The translations under genes were made by a program, and so were the position numbers. From Eopsaltria australis (lineage: Eukaryota > Chordata > Aves > Passeriformes > Petroicidae), in contig JAVTVJ010000438.1 of assembly GCA_034509425.1 (NCBI GenBank), positions 558,001 through 622,000 on the forward strand: a stretch of DNA of 64,000 bases. The letters are read 5' to 3'. The first letter of the stretch is position 1. Every line of letters begins with the position of its first letter. Below are positions 25,755-36,640 of the stretch, in pieces. The notes beneath the pieces were generated by a model that saw only the letters and a program-made list of their open reading frames with translations, ran no database searches and was not told where the DNA came from.

Positions 25755-25935
25755 GCATAACACTGTGAAGTTCTGCAGCTTTATTGTGGGTGTTTATCAT
25801 AAAGCATCCTTATCTGTTATCTGCTTATAGAGAAGGCTTTGGCATGTTATTTCAGAGTAATAGCCGAGAGCGAGTTAAATTGCATTAACCTTTAAAGCTG
25901 GCATTAATGGGTAACCGTGTCAGAAGACTGTATTC
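25755..25935. promoter_or_regulatory. Conserved-element-like block
   Basis: The stretch combines GATA-type words (CTTATCTGTTATCTGCTTAT), homeodomain cores (GCATTAATGGGTAACC, AAATTGCATTAACC) and retained CpGs (GCCGAGAGCG, AACCGTG) with no repeat signature. Surrounding DNA is poor in CpG, so CpGs retained in AT-rich sequence hint at constraint. This is an inference from composition, and it lies just left of a T-run at 26000. Confidence 0.35.
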
Positions 25936-25999
25936 CTGTACAATTTCTTTTCCCCATTCTTATGCTGACTCTCTGTCTAGAGATGGGTTGTTGGTGGTT

Positions 26000-26015
26000 G
26001 TTTTTTTTTTTTTTT
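26000..26015 (+). repeat. Poly-T tract
   Basis: This is a run of about 16 T flanked by GT-rich sequence, and it has no visible retrocopy attached on the minus strand. Confidence 0.9.
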
Positions 26016-27283
26016 GCTGTGAGTGCCAGCCTTACATCACAGACTTTGAGCTCTGAGCACAGCATTTGTGCTCTAGGAAAGCACTCAACTGGAAGAAATG
26101 TAGTACTGGCTTTTCCTCAGCGCAGACAGACAGCAGGAGAGAAGCAGGTTCTTGTGGCAGAGGCTGTACATCTCGTCCTTTGGCACAAGCAGCTGGTGAT
26201 TTGGTACATGCTCCATATCCATGTCTTATTGCAATAAGGTGAGATCAGGGCTAGGCTTCACTCCAAGCCTAAAGCTAGTAGGTTATGACTTGCTACTGGA
26301 TACACCAGTGAGAGAAAAGCCCTCTCTTATCGCTTCAGAAGGTTGTCAGGCAATCATTGGGATAGAGAGATCTTAGAATTGAGGTTTTTAGATGTGGGGG
26401 CTGAAATGCATGAGCTGTGCTGCGTTCTCTGTTGCTCTGACATGGAAGACTTCTGCAAGGTATTCCAAGTGTGCAAGCCCAATTTAACAGCCGCTTTCCA
26501 TGAACAGGGACAGCTGGAGCTACTCCAGATCTATTATGGTGTAAATGGAACTGGAACGTGGCCTACCACTTATCAGATATTCTCTTCTATGTATTAATTA
26601 TACATGTAAAAGTCCTGTATTTAGGAATAATCGCAATAATTTATCACTTTCAGAGAACTGTAATTGCAAACACAACATAACCATTCATCAGCTGTTTCAG
26701 ATGGAAAGGAGTAGGCTGAGAGAAGGCAGCAGCCTCTTTGATCACATTTTGATTGGGAAGTCTCTTCATTACAGGTTTGGTTTGTGAACCCTCCTCCCAC
26801 TCATAACTCTTCAAGTCTTCTTCACAAGCTGTTTATTCAAAGAATACCTGTGCTTGTCTCACCTCTCATCACAATCCTTCACTAGCTTTTGAAGGAGAGC
26901 TAGCAGGGGAGTGCTGTGAAAGAACACAATGTCCTCAGCAGCCACGTTTCTGAAAACAGAAAATAGACCAAAAAATGCAGTGATCTACAAATCTTTCATA
27001 AATTGGGAGCCATCAGGTTTGGCATTTTTCAAGCCTATCTCACCAAAAAGATCTGTCTTTGGGAAAGGGGTAAAGGGCCAGAGTCAGTTTTAATACCTTT
27101 CAGAAAAAGTTGTGGTAAAAGCAACACTCCCACACCCCAGACCTCTGCATAAGTGGCATGCCTGGGGTGCTGCAGTAGAGGTGTGAGACTTGGCTGCCAA
27201 GGAAATGAATACAACAGAACAGCCTAAATAGAAGAGAATATGATTTATTTTGGAGAGCTGTTGCAATAAAGGTGCATGTTAAA
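26016..27283. other. Unique non-coding sequence
   Basis: No gene or transposon is recognised. The frames at 25917-26237 and 26343-26597 (plus, 106 and 84 codons) have no recognised domain and lack convincing splice borders. Confidence 0.5.
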
Positions 27284-27380
27284 CACAGAGCTGCTGGAGT
27301 TTCTTGCCAAAAGCTAACATTAATTGCTTAAATTAACACTGCAATTAACATGCAACTAATATAAATACTTTCTGTTTTCT
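27284..27380. promoter_or_regulatory. TTAAT-rich conserved-element-like block
   Basis: Within about 60 bases there are four homeodomain-type cores in alternating orientation (CATTAATTGC, AAATTAACAC, GCAATTAACA, GCAACTAATA). The TTAATTGC / GCAATTAA pair is close to an inverted repeat. The block has enhancer-like appearance only; there is no direct evidence of function. Confidence 0.3.
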
Positions 27381-27631
27381 TTTCCTTGTTTCTTAAAAGA
27401 AATCCATAACTGATTGTTTCCCAGGCCTTCCCTGGGAGCACAGGTGCTGTACTGCCCTTTAAAAGGGAGCTGCACAGCCTCTTCTCCCTGGCTGATCCGT
27501 GAGGTTGGGCACTGCCAGCTGGGGAGGCTTCCAGGCCTTCAGGTGCACCTCACTTTATGCTTCCTCATGAACATTTCTTTTTGGTCATGGGGGCTGTGCT
27601 CAGTGGCATCTTCTTAGCCCTGTCGTCAGCC

Positions 27632-28237
27632 ATGCCTGTTTTATGAATTTGTGAAGTTATGTAATAAATGAGTTGGAAATGGTTAATTGTAAGTTTTATG
27701 GTAATGAATTTTAAAGAGGGAAATTTGATAAGTTATTAATTGTAAGGGTATGTAAGTGTTGTCAAACCTCTGGACTGGGGTGGGGGGGGAGTTATCAGGT
27801 TGCAAGAGCAGAAGAAACTATGCCACATAGAACTCTCTAGAAAAGGATTACATCACTGAAGCAAAAGAAGCTACGCCACATGGATCTTTCGGGAAAAAGA
27901 ATTACATCACTGTTAATTTGGGGAACCACCAACGGAGCAGTGGCTGGGCATGACCAAAGGGACTTAATGAACCAATTAATGCAAAGAACTTGATGGACCA
28001 ACATCAATGAGAGGACTGCTTACAAAAGACCAACCCCAAAGCCCTCGAGGTTCTTCTACTACGTTCCTTGGGCTGGTGGAGGGACCCAGCTCCACCTGAG
28101 AGTTACTTTTTAAGGTCGATCCCTGGAGTTTCTGTTTCTGCTGTCTTAACCTGTTTTGATCTCCTTAATAAATCAGTTCTGTTTTCAAAATAAAGGACTT
28201 TGCTTCAGTTCATTTATTCCATGCCTGTCACAACGCC
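27632..28237 (+). mobile_element. Solo LTR of an endogenous retrovirus-like element
   Basis: A 596-bp element (27637-28232) begins TGTTTTATG and ends TGTCACA, giving the usual TG...CA ends. It is flanked by ATGCC (27632-27636) and ACGCC (28233-28237), which fit a 5-bp target duplication with one CpG-decay change. Near the 3' end are two polyadenylation signals (AATAAA at 28167 and 28189), as in an R/U5 region. The upstream part contains a tandem duplication and a G-run. No internal retroviral genes are adjacent, so this is the usual recombined single-LTR remnant. An exact 10-base repeat CCATGCCTGT at both borders offers an alternative boundary reading. Confidence 0.72.
27807..27912 (+). repeat. 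Tandem 53-bp duplication in LTR upstream region
   Basis: Two adjacent imperfect copies (27807-27858 and 27860-27912) share AGCARAAGAARCTAYGCCAC, then CATRGA, and end in ATTACATCACTG. Duplicated upstream blocks are common in retroviral LTRs, where they act as enhancers. Each copy carries TGATGTAAT on the minus strand, close to the C/EBP-ATF composite site. Confidence 0.85.
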
Positions 28238-28679
28238 TATGTAGGCAGACGTGTTCAAGTTGTAGGAATTTACCTTCACAGTGAAATTCTGCAAGATGGG
28301 CATCAGCACGGTGGGAGCTTGCACATCATTTAGGACTGGTCTAGTCCTGTGAAGTTTTGGGAAGCTTCCTAGGTGGGGGAACACACATCACCTGCTCTGG
28401 CCCAGTTTTGCCTGCATGTATCAATACATGGCCCTAAAGGAGCTGATCAAAAGCCCTTCCTTTTCCATTTCAAACAGCAGAAGTTCATCCTATTAGTTAC
28501 AGAAGTGCCAGCTACGAGCCCCAGGACATCAGGCAGAAGCACGTACACATGTACTTGTACACCAGTAAGGCCCTGATTTGAGGGGGAAGGATTCTGCAGC
28601 TCTACAGAGGGCCTTGAAACAATGCCTTGTAATAAGGGCTTGCCTCTCTCCCTACAGAAAATAAAGGAAAAAAATGACA
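28238..28679. other. Unique non-coding sequence
   Basis: Nothing is recognised between the LTR and the AT-rich block. Overlapping short frames at 28373-28576 plus and 28447-28680 minus have no domain. Confidence 0.45.
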
Positions 28680-29130
28680 ATCATTGGTAGAAATTGTGTT
28701 GATTTTTCTTAATGATAGATGAAATGAACATTTCGATGAGAATGATGGATGCCACCAGTCAGAGTTCTTCTTGCTACAGCAGCCAGTGTCTCTTTATGTA
28801 CCCGTCTCATGAAAGTGTCAGAGATATTTAAAAAGAAGAAAAAAAAAAAATATGCTAAAATTAAAATGGAGAAGAAAAAGTCATTTCACACATTTAATGG
28901 CATAATGAAGTCTTTTTAATGTAATTTTCTTTACTCTTCTGATTACATATTCACAAAGAGGATCTTCACTTCCATCTTTATTAGGCACTGTGTTTGTCAT
29001 CATTATGGGTTAAGTATTTTCATAAACATTTGATGAATATTAACCATTTAAAATAAAAAATAACAGTTTATTCTCACTGCAATGACTACTGCACATGGAG
29101 ATATTAATATTGGAGCAAGTCATATGAAAT
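28680..29130. promoter_or_regulatory. AT-rich conserved-element-like block
   Basis: Roughly 450 bases are rich in TAAT/ATTA cores and AT (for example TTTTTAATGTAATTTTC, CATTATGGGTTAAGTATT, GATATTAATATTGG), with one short A-run at 28840-28850 and no transposon signature. It resembles vertebrate enhancer or matrix-attachment-type DNA. The alternative is plain AT-rich spacer. Confidence 0.25.
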
Positions 29131-29639
29131 TACACACAGCTCTGTCCCTGTGTGCAGGGAAGCAGTGCAGAGGCAGGGAGGGGAGAGACTCAACCTAGCA
29201 ACATGCAGAGGGGCTTGCAAAGCTGGATTCCATCTAGACCTTTTGGCAGGAACTGACAGTGACCCCAAAAGATTACTGAATTGCCCCATAAGAGACTGGG
29301 TTTCCCTGGATCCTTTCTACAAGCATGAAAACAATAGGCTGTTTCCTTGCTTCTTTCCTGACATGACTGCACTCTTCTCTTCCTTGTGCTTGCAAGGGGC
29401 TAATCCAGCCCAGGCTTGAGTGTAACAACCTGATAATTTATATGTTGTCTCCAGCTGGTGCAAATATCCTAACAAACACAATTTTAAATGTGGTCTGTTC
29501 TCTACAGCAGGGAAATGGCTTCCTAAAACAAACAGTTCCAGAGCCAAGTGCTGCAGAAAGAGGAGAAATAAATACCACAAAAGAAGGTCCAGCAAAAAGA
29601 GGTTGCCTGGAGTTGGGTAAAACCATAATCTGGTTAATC
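29131..29639. other. Unique non-coding sequence
   Basis: No gene or repeat is recognised. Overlapping frames on both strands (89 to 111 codons) have no domain. Confidence 0.45.
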
Positions 29640-29830
29640 TGGTTTTAAACACTGCAGAAAAATGCAGACATTACATTGTGTGTCAATACAATAACCGCAC
29701 TAGTTATAATGAAATTATAGCTATGTTTCATTGTGATCCTTTATTTTTATTAAGAAAGTTTATTTCTAAATGACTGGGTAATTTTTCAAAAGGAAAACGA
29801 TTATGTGTACTGTTTAAACATTGCCTAATC
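29640..29830. promoter_or_regulatory. AT-rich conserved-element-like block
   Basis: The block contains CAATACAATAACCGCACTAG, a local palindrome around TTATAATGAAATTATAGC and several homeodomain cores, with a retained CpG in an AT-rich setting. This is enhancer-like by appearance only. Confidence 0.25.
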
Positions 29831-32800
29831 TCTTTCTTCCATCCTGGTTCTCTTTTGTTTGTTCCATTTTCCTTCCCCCAATCAATAAGATAAAAACATC
29901 AGTGATGACATCCTAATTTCAAGGCATCACGTGCAAGCTCATTTCTAACAGAAGGCTACTGTACCACAAAATACCTGACCTGTTTCATGTGACCTGTTCC
30001 TTTGCTTACTCAGAGGAAACAGGAGGCAGCTGATACCCTGTGGCTCTCCCCACCTGTAAACCAATTTTAGACAGCAGGCCCTGGCTCACTCTTCCCCAAG
30101 ACTGCCAACTTGTCCTGAGAGTAAGAAGCCATAGAGCAGTTGTGGTGATTTTTTTAAGAAAAATAAATATGCAAAAGGTGAGAGAAGAAGTCCACCTGTG
30201 CATCTTAAGAGTGCCTCTTCCCACCTCTCCAAAGTGCAGAGCAATATTGTCAGTGCTGACAAACGTTATTGGAAGGGCTGATGCGGGAAGAAGCAGAGAG
30301 TTACTCTTTGTTGCCTTCCCAACCATAAACTGGGTCACTTTAATTAAATCCTGTAGGTAGGGGATCCAGAGCAGAAGTGTAAAGAGCCCTAAGGCCCAAT
30401 TCAAAAGATCCCAACTCATTGCTGACTGGAGAGGGTTAACAGAAGAATTACTGGTGGATGTTTAATTAGGATTTGTGGGATGGGGATTGAGCATTAGACT
30501 GAGGGTTGTTTAGGGCTCATGTGTGCTCAAGCACTGAGGTAATTTCACATTGTGCATGGCTGCATCCTTCACAGATCTCAGCCTGTGCCTTGCAGGAGCT
30601 GGAGTAAAAGCTCCACCTGGAGACAGCCCGAGCTTGCCTGCTTCCCTGCATGCTTGCAGCAGATGCTGCTGGCGAGGATTTTCTGGGAGAGCAGTGGGGC
30701 CAGGAACCCTCATTCCCAGAATCAGCTGCTTGCTTGCTCCCAAGCTGCAGCCTTAGCACCTCCCTTCCTTCCAGCAAGTAGCGTCTCTAGTTCCCTGGTC
30801 CCATGAGGAGCTGGGCACGTGCTGTGTGCGAGCAGTAGTTGCAGGCCTGCAGCAGGGATAGATGGAAAGCTCGAGTCAAAGCCTCCTGCCACTCCCTGGC
30901 CACCATTCATGGGAGAGAGCTGGTGCCTTAGAGCTGCATTTGAAGCTGGACCATGTGCAGCCTCACTGCCTGTTACCCACTCCCGGGATTAGGCAGCCAC
31001 CCCCTCGCTCTGTGAGCCTTTCCAGGAGGCTGCAACCTGCTAGGAGCCAAAGTGATGCTCCCTCCAAGCAGAGGATCTCATCCTTCCCTGCAGTCACAGG
31101 AGAGGCTTTTCTGAGAAACCTCTTTGATCTGAGGCTCCTTTTCAAACCCCTCTGTCTAATTTGCATCACCTTGCAACTGACTGCTTTCCCAAGAATGCTG
31201 TGAGGTCACTGGTACAGGAGGACAAACAAGGAGGCGAGATGCAGCTCCTGGGAACAACTCACCCCTCCTTGTCTGTGATGGGCTTTGAAATCCTGATCTG
31301 AACAGAAGTTTGCAGCTTGGCATAATGACTCAGTGCCAGGACTGAGGTGTAAACTGGTATTAAGCCTCAGGGTTCTGGGTCCTATGAAACAAATTGATCC
31401 TCTTTTTTTCCTGGCTGGTGACTTATAATTGCACAGGGATGCTCCCAGTAACTGGAACTCAGCTGTCTACGTTACCAAATTGCTGGTTTTGGCCCAGGCC
31501 AGCCAGCAGCATCCCAAAAGACTTCTGGGCACAGTCTATGATTTAACACAGGCCAGGGATCCTTTCCATAGGCAATTTGTATGCAGCCACCTTGGTCTGG
31601 AGGGAAGGAAAACTTTGTTGCATGGAAGCAGAATACTGCAGGCCAAGCAGCACCAATATCAGGGAATGTTTCTGGAAATGTATCTAATGCCCTGGTTTTA
31701 AAAGTAGCTTTTTTCACCAAAAGTCTGCTCAGAACCACTCAAAAGACAGAAGGAAAATCCCCTTCTGAGGCAGGCTCTCCTCAGCTGGGCTGAGCCTCAT
31801 AAAGGCATGGGACCCTCTCTTGAACTTGAATAAAGCCTTTCAAGAGGTAGGGAATAACCAGACCTAGTCCAACTTAGCAGCAGAACAAAGAATCTTAGCT
31901 ATGGGAGAAGAAGTCTTCTATGCTTTTAGGAAGTGGGTGTTGCAGATCCTGGGTGGCAAGAAGAGAGGTGGCAAGGGAAGCATTCAGTTTTGGCTTGCAT
32001 GCCCATCTCTGAGAAGCAAGGTTCAGTATCGTTAAATAATCTTAAACCAGACTGGCTTGTTGATAGTGGAAACCAAGCTCTTGCATGTTATTAGTCAGCA
32101 GATGGTGTACAAATGTGATGTCAGGAACCAATCCAGTATGACCCATGGCAAGAAGGAGAATGATTAAACAGGGAAATGAAACAGAGGTGAGATATGCCAC
32201 AAAAGAGTCAGCACAGAGGGACTCATATCCTCAGCAGCACTGGAGAAAAAGACCACAGGAATAAGCTTTGCCAAGAAAAGAAAATCAAGAAGTGAGTCTG
32301 TAAACAGAGCTGATCATGGGGGACAAAGATGAAATGGAAGCAGACTTTTTTACTATCTCAATCAGGGAAAAAAAAGTGACAAGAACTGACTGAGACGCTG
32401 AAAAGTGAGTGATATGCTACTGCCAAGAATAATGCTCAAAACACTGTAACAGCTGATAGAGGTACTGAGCATCATGAGCCCAGGCAGAGTAAGACTTCAG
32501 AGACATCTCTCGGTTAAAGTGAAAAAACAACCAACAAGCTCACCGAAAGCCAGGAGCAGCAGAGAAGGGAGCAGATGTTCGTGCTGAGGGCACCAGACTC
32601 CACAGGCAACTTCGGAGACTGCTGTTGAAAAGGCAGGTGAGCCTCCACCCTGGAATACAAATGCAGGAGTGTCTGTTCTACCCCAACATACTCACAGTGA
32701 GCCCTCACCTTTCTTTATTCTTATTTGGGACAAATTCTGAACATCAAGGACTAACCCAGAAGGACCAAAAAAATCCCTTTCACATCCTGACCCCTCACAT

Positions 32801-33642
32801 TTGTGCTAGATATAGGGTGTTTTGCCCTCCTCTGCTTTCCCACCATTTCTCTGTACCAGTATCCTCATTTCCAACAATGTTCAGACTCAAACCAACAGGT
32901 TCTAGGTTTGTAATTTTTAAAAAAAGGTATCAGACTCCTCCCAGAGAGAATAACAGGTAATTTTCTTTTCCCAAGAAACCTGAAGCTCTTTTCTTATTCT
33001 CCACTTAGGGTTCAGCCTCCACCTTTTGCTGGCCCATATAACCTGCTTGTACAGCTGGCTTCAGGCAGAAGCCTTTTAACCTGGTCTGACAAGGGCATCT
33101 TCTTCTTCAGTCCCTTCAGGCAGCTGGGTAGGAGGACAAACCATCTCCATCAGACGTGCACCGTGAAATGCCCAAGTCATGCCCAAGCAAGCTGAGGTTT
33201 CTGTATCAGTGTGCAGCCATGTAAAGAGGCACTTTTGGGAAACTGGCCCTGGCTAGCTAATCATGCTTGCAGCACAGTACCCAGGAGACCTGTCAGCTTC
33301 CAGAACTGCCTGGCTCAGCTTTGCCTTGGGTGTCTCTTCAGGATTCACTGGTGTGTCACACAAACACACTTGCAGTACAAGGGTCTCAAATTAATTTACC
33401 TTCTCCAGCAACCCAGCACAAGGCTTAGCACAGACCTTGGGAGGAGGTTCCTATGCTGATGGTGGGTGTATTTTTATTTATTCCTTTATGCATATATACA
33501 TTGTTGTGCATAATTAATGCTTCCACAGTGTATTTTGACCTTGTCCATGACTTTTATTTTTCCCACTGCATCTCAGCATCTCTCTTGACTTAGCATGCGC
33601 CAGTTTATTTCTTATTTTTCTCCTTACAGTCAACCATCCTCT
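29831..33642. other. Unique non-coding sequence
   Basis: About 3.8 kb shows no recognisable gene, RNA or confident transposon. GC content is somewhat higher at 30.5-31.2 kb, where many frames of 60-113 codons overlap on both strands, a sign of chance openness. No CpG island is present. Confidence 0.5.
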
Positions 33643-33766
33643 CTCCCCATCTCTCTCCCCTTTCAGTTTAGACCACTTTCCCAGCTCTCTCCTCTCTCTT
33701 TCCTTCCTCACTCCATCTCCCTTCCTCCCCTCCTTCTTTCCTCTCTCCCTTCTTCCCTCCTTCTTC
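33643..33766 (+). repeat. Polypyrimidine tract
   Basis: The stretch is strongly pyrimidine-biased, and the last 51 bases (33716-33766) consist only of C and T. Such homopurine-homopyrimidine DNA can adopt triplex (H-DNA) structure and tends to be unstable. A 106-codon frame at 33595-33915 rich in Ser, Pro and Leu is an artefact of this composition. Confidence 0.92.
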
Positions 33767-33924
33767 AGCATTGGCCACCCGCCCCACCTCCCTCTCCCTC
33801 TCCTGTCAGCAAAGCAGTTTATCGGCAGTTGCAGTCTCATCTATCAGTCCAATTCATCTTTCCCTGCAGCCTTTGGGGGGAGAGCAAGAGGAAAAACCAC
33901 AAGCTGCCTTCCTAAAGAAACCAG

Positions 33925-34075
33925 TGGCAGCCACAGGCATTAATATGAGAAGCCTGGGAAGGTGTCGTTTTTCACTCAAGCTGACATTTAAGCTGTTTCA
34001 TAAATATGAAATCAAACCAAGGGCCCAGATGGGCCTCCACCCCCTCCTCTTTTGACTAAGAGCGGTTGTGATACT
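33925..34075. promoter_or_regulatory. Conserved-element-like block
   Basis: CATTAATATGAGAAGCCTGG, AGCTGACATTTAAGCTGTTT, CATAAATATGAAATC and the near-palindrome GGGCCCAGATGGGCC occur together with retained CpGs (GTGTCGTTTTTC, GAGCGGTTG). No repeat signature is present. Regulatory function is inferred from appearance. Confidence 0.28.
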
Positions 34076-35194
34076 CTCTTCACCAGCTTAAAAAAAGGGG
34101 ATGACAGGAGCAAATCCCTGGGGAACGGAGGATAGAAGGAGCGACTGTTCTCAGTGATGGCACCTGTGCTGTTTACACTAGTTTTAGCAAAGAGCCACCA
34201 ACCAGCACAGGAGAGCCATCAGTCACTATTGGTAGTGGCAGGTGGGATTTCCCTCTGAGTGCACAAGGCAATGGGGTGGATATTTCTCCTGCTATTCCCA
34301 CAAGGGATAGTAGTTCTCTTCCCATCAACAGCTCTCTTATCACCATGGCTGTTTCACACATACACAGAGCCTGATTTCATGAGACAATCTCTGTTTCTGG
34401 TCCTGTTAGAAATCTGGCCTGCTTACACCAGTCCCTATGCAGCCTTTTGTGCCATCACAGGTGTGCAACACCTCAACCACAGCACATGCCAGGGAACCAG
34501 TACAGATTTTAGGATAATTTACTGGCCCAGATGGAAGGGCTGCAAGCTCACCCTTCTTTCCACTCCCACTAAGAAGGAATTCCTTTCACAGCTGGGATGA
34601 GGAAGAGATGTTATGGGTATCTATTAATGATCACAGATACCAGGAGCAAGGAAAAGAATGTAAATCCTGCTGCCTCTTTCTCTTGATGTGATAAGGAGGG
34701 TCACTGAGTTTGTCTGTGGTCTCTGTTTTGTATTTCCCACCCTGCTGGCACTGCTTCACCCTCTGTCCCTGCAAATCTTTACTGTACCTGCAGGCATGGG
34801 GAGAGCAGATATAGATTTGACACTTTTAGATATGCTGGTAGATATCACTGGCAGTGATACAGCTCCTTGGGATGCAGGCTTTAATTACACATACCCTGAA
34901 ATTGCTTGCCAGCCTATCTAGGGTGTGATTAGGAGAAAGTGACCTTCTGGGGCTCTGAGCTCTGCCTTTTGGTTTTGCCATGTCGTATGGGCTCATCCCT
35001 CAACACAGTGTGCTCATAGCACCTCACACTGCCTGCTTCTACTGCAAGCCTTGAAAAACTATGGCCAGTCTACTCTCTTCTGATGAACCAACACCATCCA
35101 ATTCCCAGGACAAGTTTAGCTGACCACTTTTGTAAGAACCACAAGCTTCAATTAAAGCAGCCTTTCTCCCTCCCTTGTGTACGACCCAGTTAAG
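34076..35194. other. Unique non-coding sequence
   Basis: No gene or transposon is recognised. Frames at 34259-34600 and 34688-34921 (plus) have no domain. Confidence 0.45.
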
Positions 35195-35867
35195 TGTTTA
35201 CAGTGAGTAATTGTATCTCCCCCCAGTCTCCATTTGTCTAGGCTGAGCAGGGCAGGCTCCTTTCCTCTGGTATGGTGGGCTTGCTCTTCCCTGATCATAC
35301 AGGTTTTCCATATTGGCATTTGTTCCAGTTTTAATTCTCTCTTGCAAACGGTTGACAAGAATAACTCTGACTGTTCCAGGTAATATCTACACCGCCTTAT
35401 ACAACCATCGTGGTGCTCCATGGTGTCTGGCCTGTGCTCCTCCCATGGAACACATCCTCACACTCACCTCGTGAGCTCATAGTTGAGCTGTGATTGACTG
35501 CTACAAGCCAGCCTGTCTTCTGTTTTCTTGTTTCAAACTGATAAGCTTTCAGTGTGCAGGTGAAACACTTGCTCACAGTGCCCAAATCTGTGGCCTTGCA
35601 TTTTGTGCTGCTTCATTTCCTCACATTCCTATTAACATCATCTCCACAAAACCTTGTGTGATACTTTGGTGATCCTAAGCATTGTTGATCCTGCCTTTAA
35701 TCCACTCCTAATTTTAGGCCAAAAGTTATCATTAAAAACAATTTTTCCAAGACCAAGGTTTAAGAACTTGCCTAGCAACCTCTTTCCAGCAGAGCTGCCT
35801 CCTTCCACTCTTACACCAATTCCTTACTCACCTCACAACCCTTGTACTAATCCTCATCTTCTCTCAT

Positions 35868-36056
35868 TTAACTAATAATTTCCCAGGTGGCACCAAACCA
35901 AATTTTAATGAAGTACAGATAGAGAAGATCTACTACTTTTCCCTTGTCTAGAACATCAGTTACTTTATCAAAGACAGATATCGAGTTAGTCTGGCACAAT
36001 CTCTTTTTGATAATGGCATATTGCACTATATCCCATTTTCTATTCCATGTCTTCAA
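35868..36056 (-). pseudogene. CR1 reverse-transcriptase remnant
   Basis: The minus-strand frame still reads CQTNSISVFDKVTDVLDKGK and continues VVDLLYLYFIKIW. This corresponds to the CR1 polymerase segment 'QTNLISFFDKVT..LVDKGKAVDVVYLDFSKAFD' around RT motif A. The catalytic-type YLDF/AFD aspartates are replaced (YLYF, KIW), so the enzyme would be dead even if expressed. It lies inside the larger CR1 copy and is a fossil rather than a host gene. Confidence 0.8.
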
Positions 36057-36473
36057 TTATTCTTTCTGACATAATTTGCTCTGAATCCATCTATGCCCTT
36101 GAGGCCAAAATAACAAGTCCATGGCTGCCTAGATTGCTCTCCCTCACTTTCTTAAATATGGGTACCACATTTGCTATTATCCAGGCAGAGGAACCCCCAG
36201 TGATTGGACAGATTTATTAAAAATCCCATCTACCAGACCTGCAATTTCATGGCCCTAGTTTTTTAGTGTCTGGGGAGGGTGGTTTCCTGACCTCTCTTGT
36301 TTGAGCACAGTATGCTCTCTGAATTTCTTCCATCTTGCATGCAGTCATTGCCCTTTCAATACACTTATTCCCATCAGTCCATCTAACTTTGCCCCCACAC
36401 TCTATATCCCTGCTCTTAGGGGCAAAGTAGCCCTCTAGCTTAGAACTGTGCAAATTTTTCCCACTACATATAC

Positions 36474-36492
36474 TTTTTTTTTTTTTTTTTTT
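36474..36492 (+). repeat. Poly-T tract
   Basis: This is a run of T broken by a single C at its right end, embedded in the ancient CR1. It is probably a local expansion. Confidence 0.9.
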
Positions 36493-36640
36493 CATTTTTA
36501 GTGTTAAGGATCCTTCTGTTGTTTCATTTCCTTTGCAGGAACTAACTCAGTTTGACTTCTAGCAATTCTCACTTCATCCCTGCACTTTCTGACCTCCCAA
36601 GACATACCTTTCTTTGTTACTTAATCCCCTTTCCAAGGCT

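Larger units (their letters stand above)
35195..36640 (-). mobile_element. Ancient CR1 LINE, about 1.4 kb, reverse-transcriptase region to near 3' end
   Basis: The minus-strand order of an old amniote CR1 can be followed end to end. It runs from CCATTTGTCTAGGCTGAGCA and ACCGCCTTATACAACC through CCTTGCATTTTGTGCTGCTT, GATTATTAAC-type spacer words, CATTTAACTAATAATTTCCC, CTTTCTTAAATATGGGTACC and GATTTATTAAAAATCCCATC to CACTTTCTGACCTCCCAAGA. These are collinear with the CR1 polymerase region. A T-run (36474-36492) interrupts the right part. The copy is heavily mutated and clearly inactive. Confidence 0.88.
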
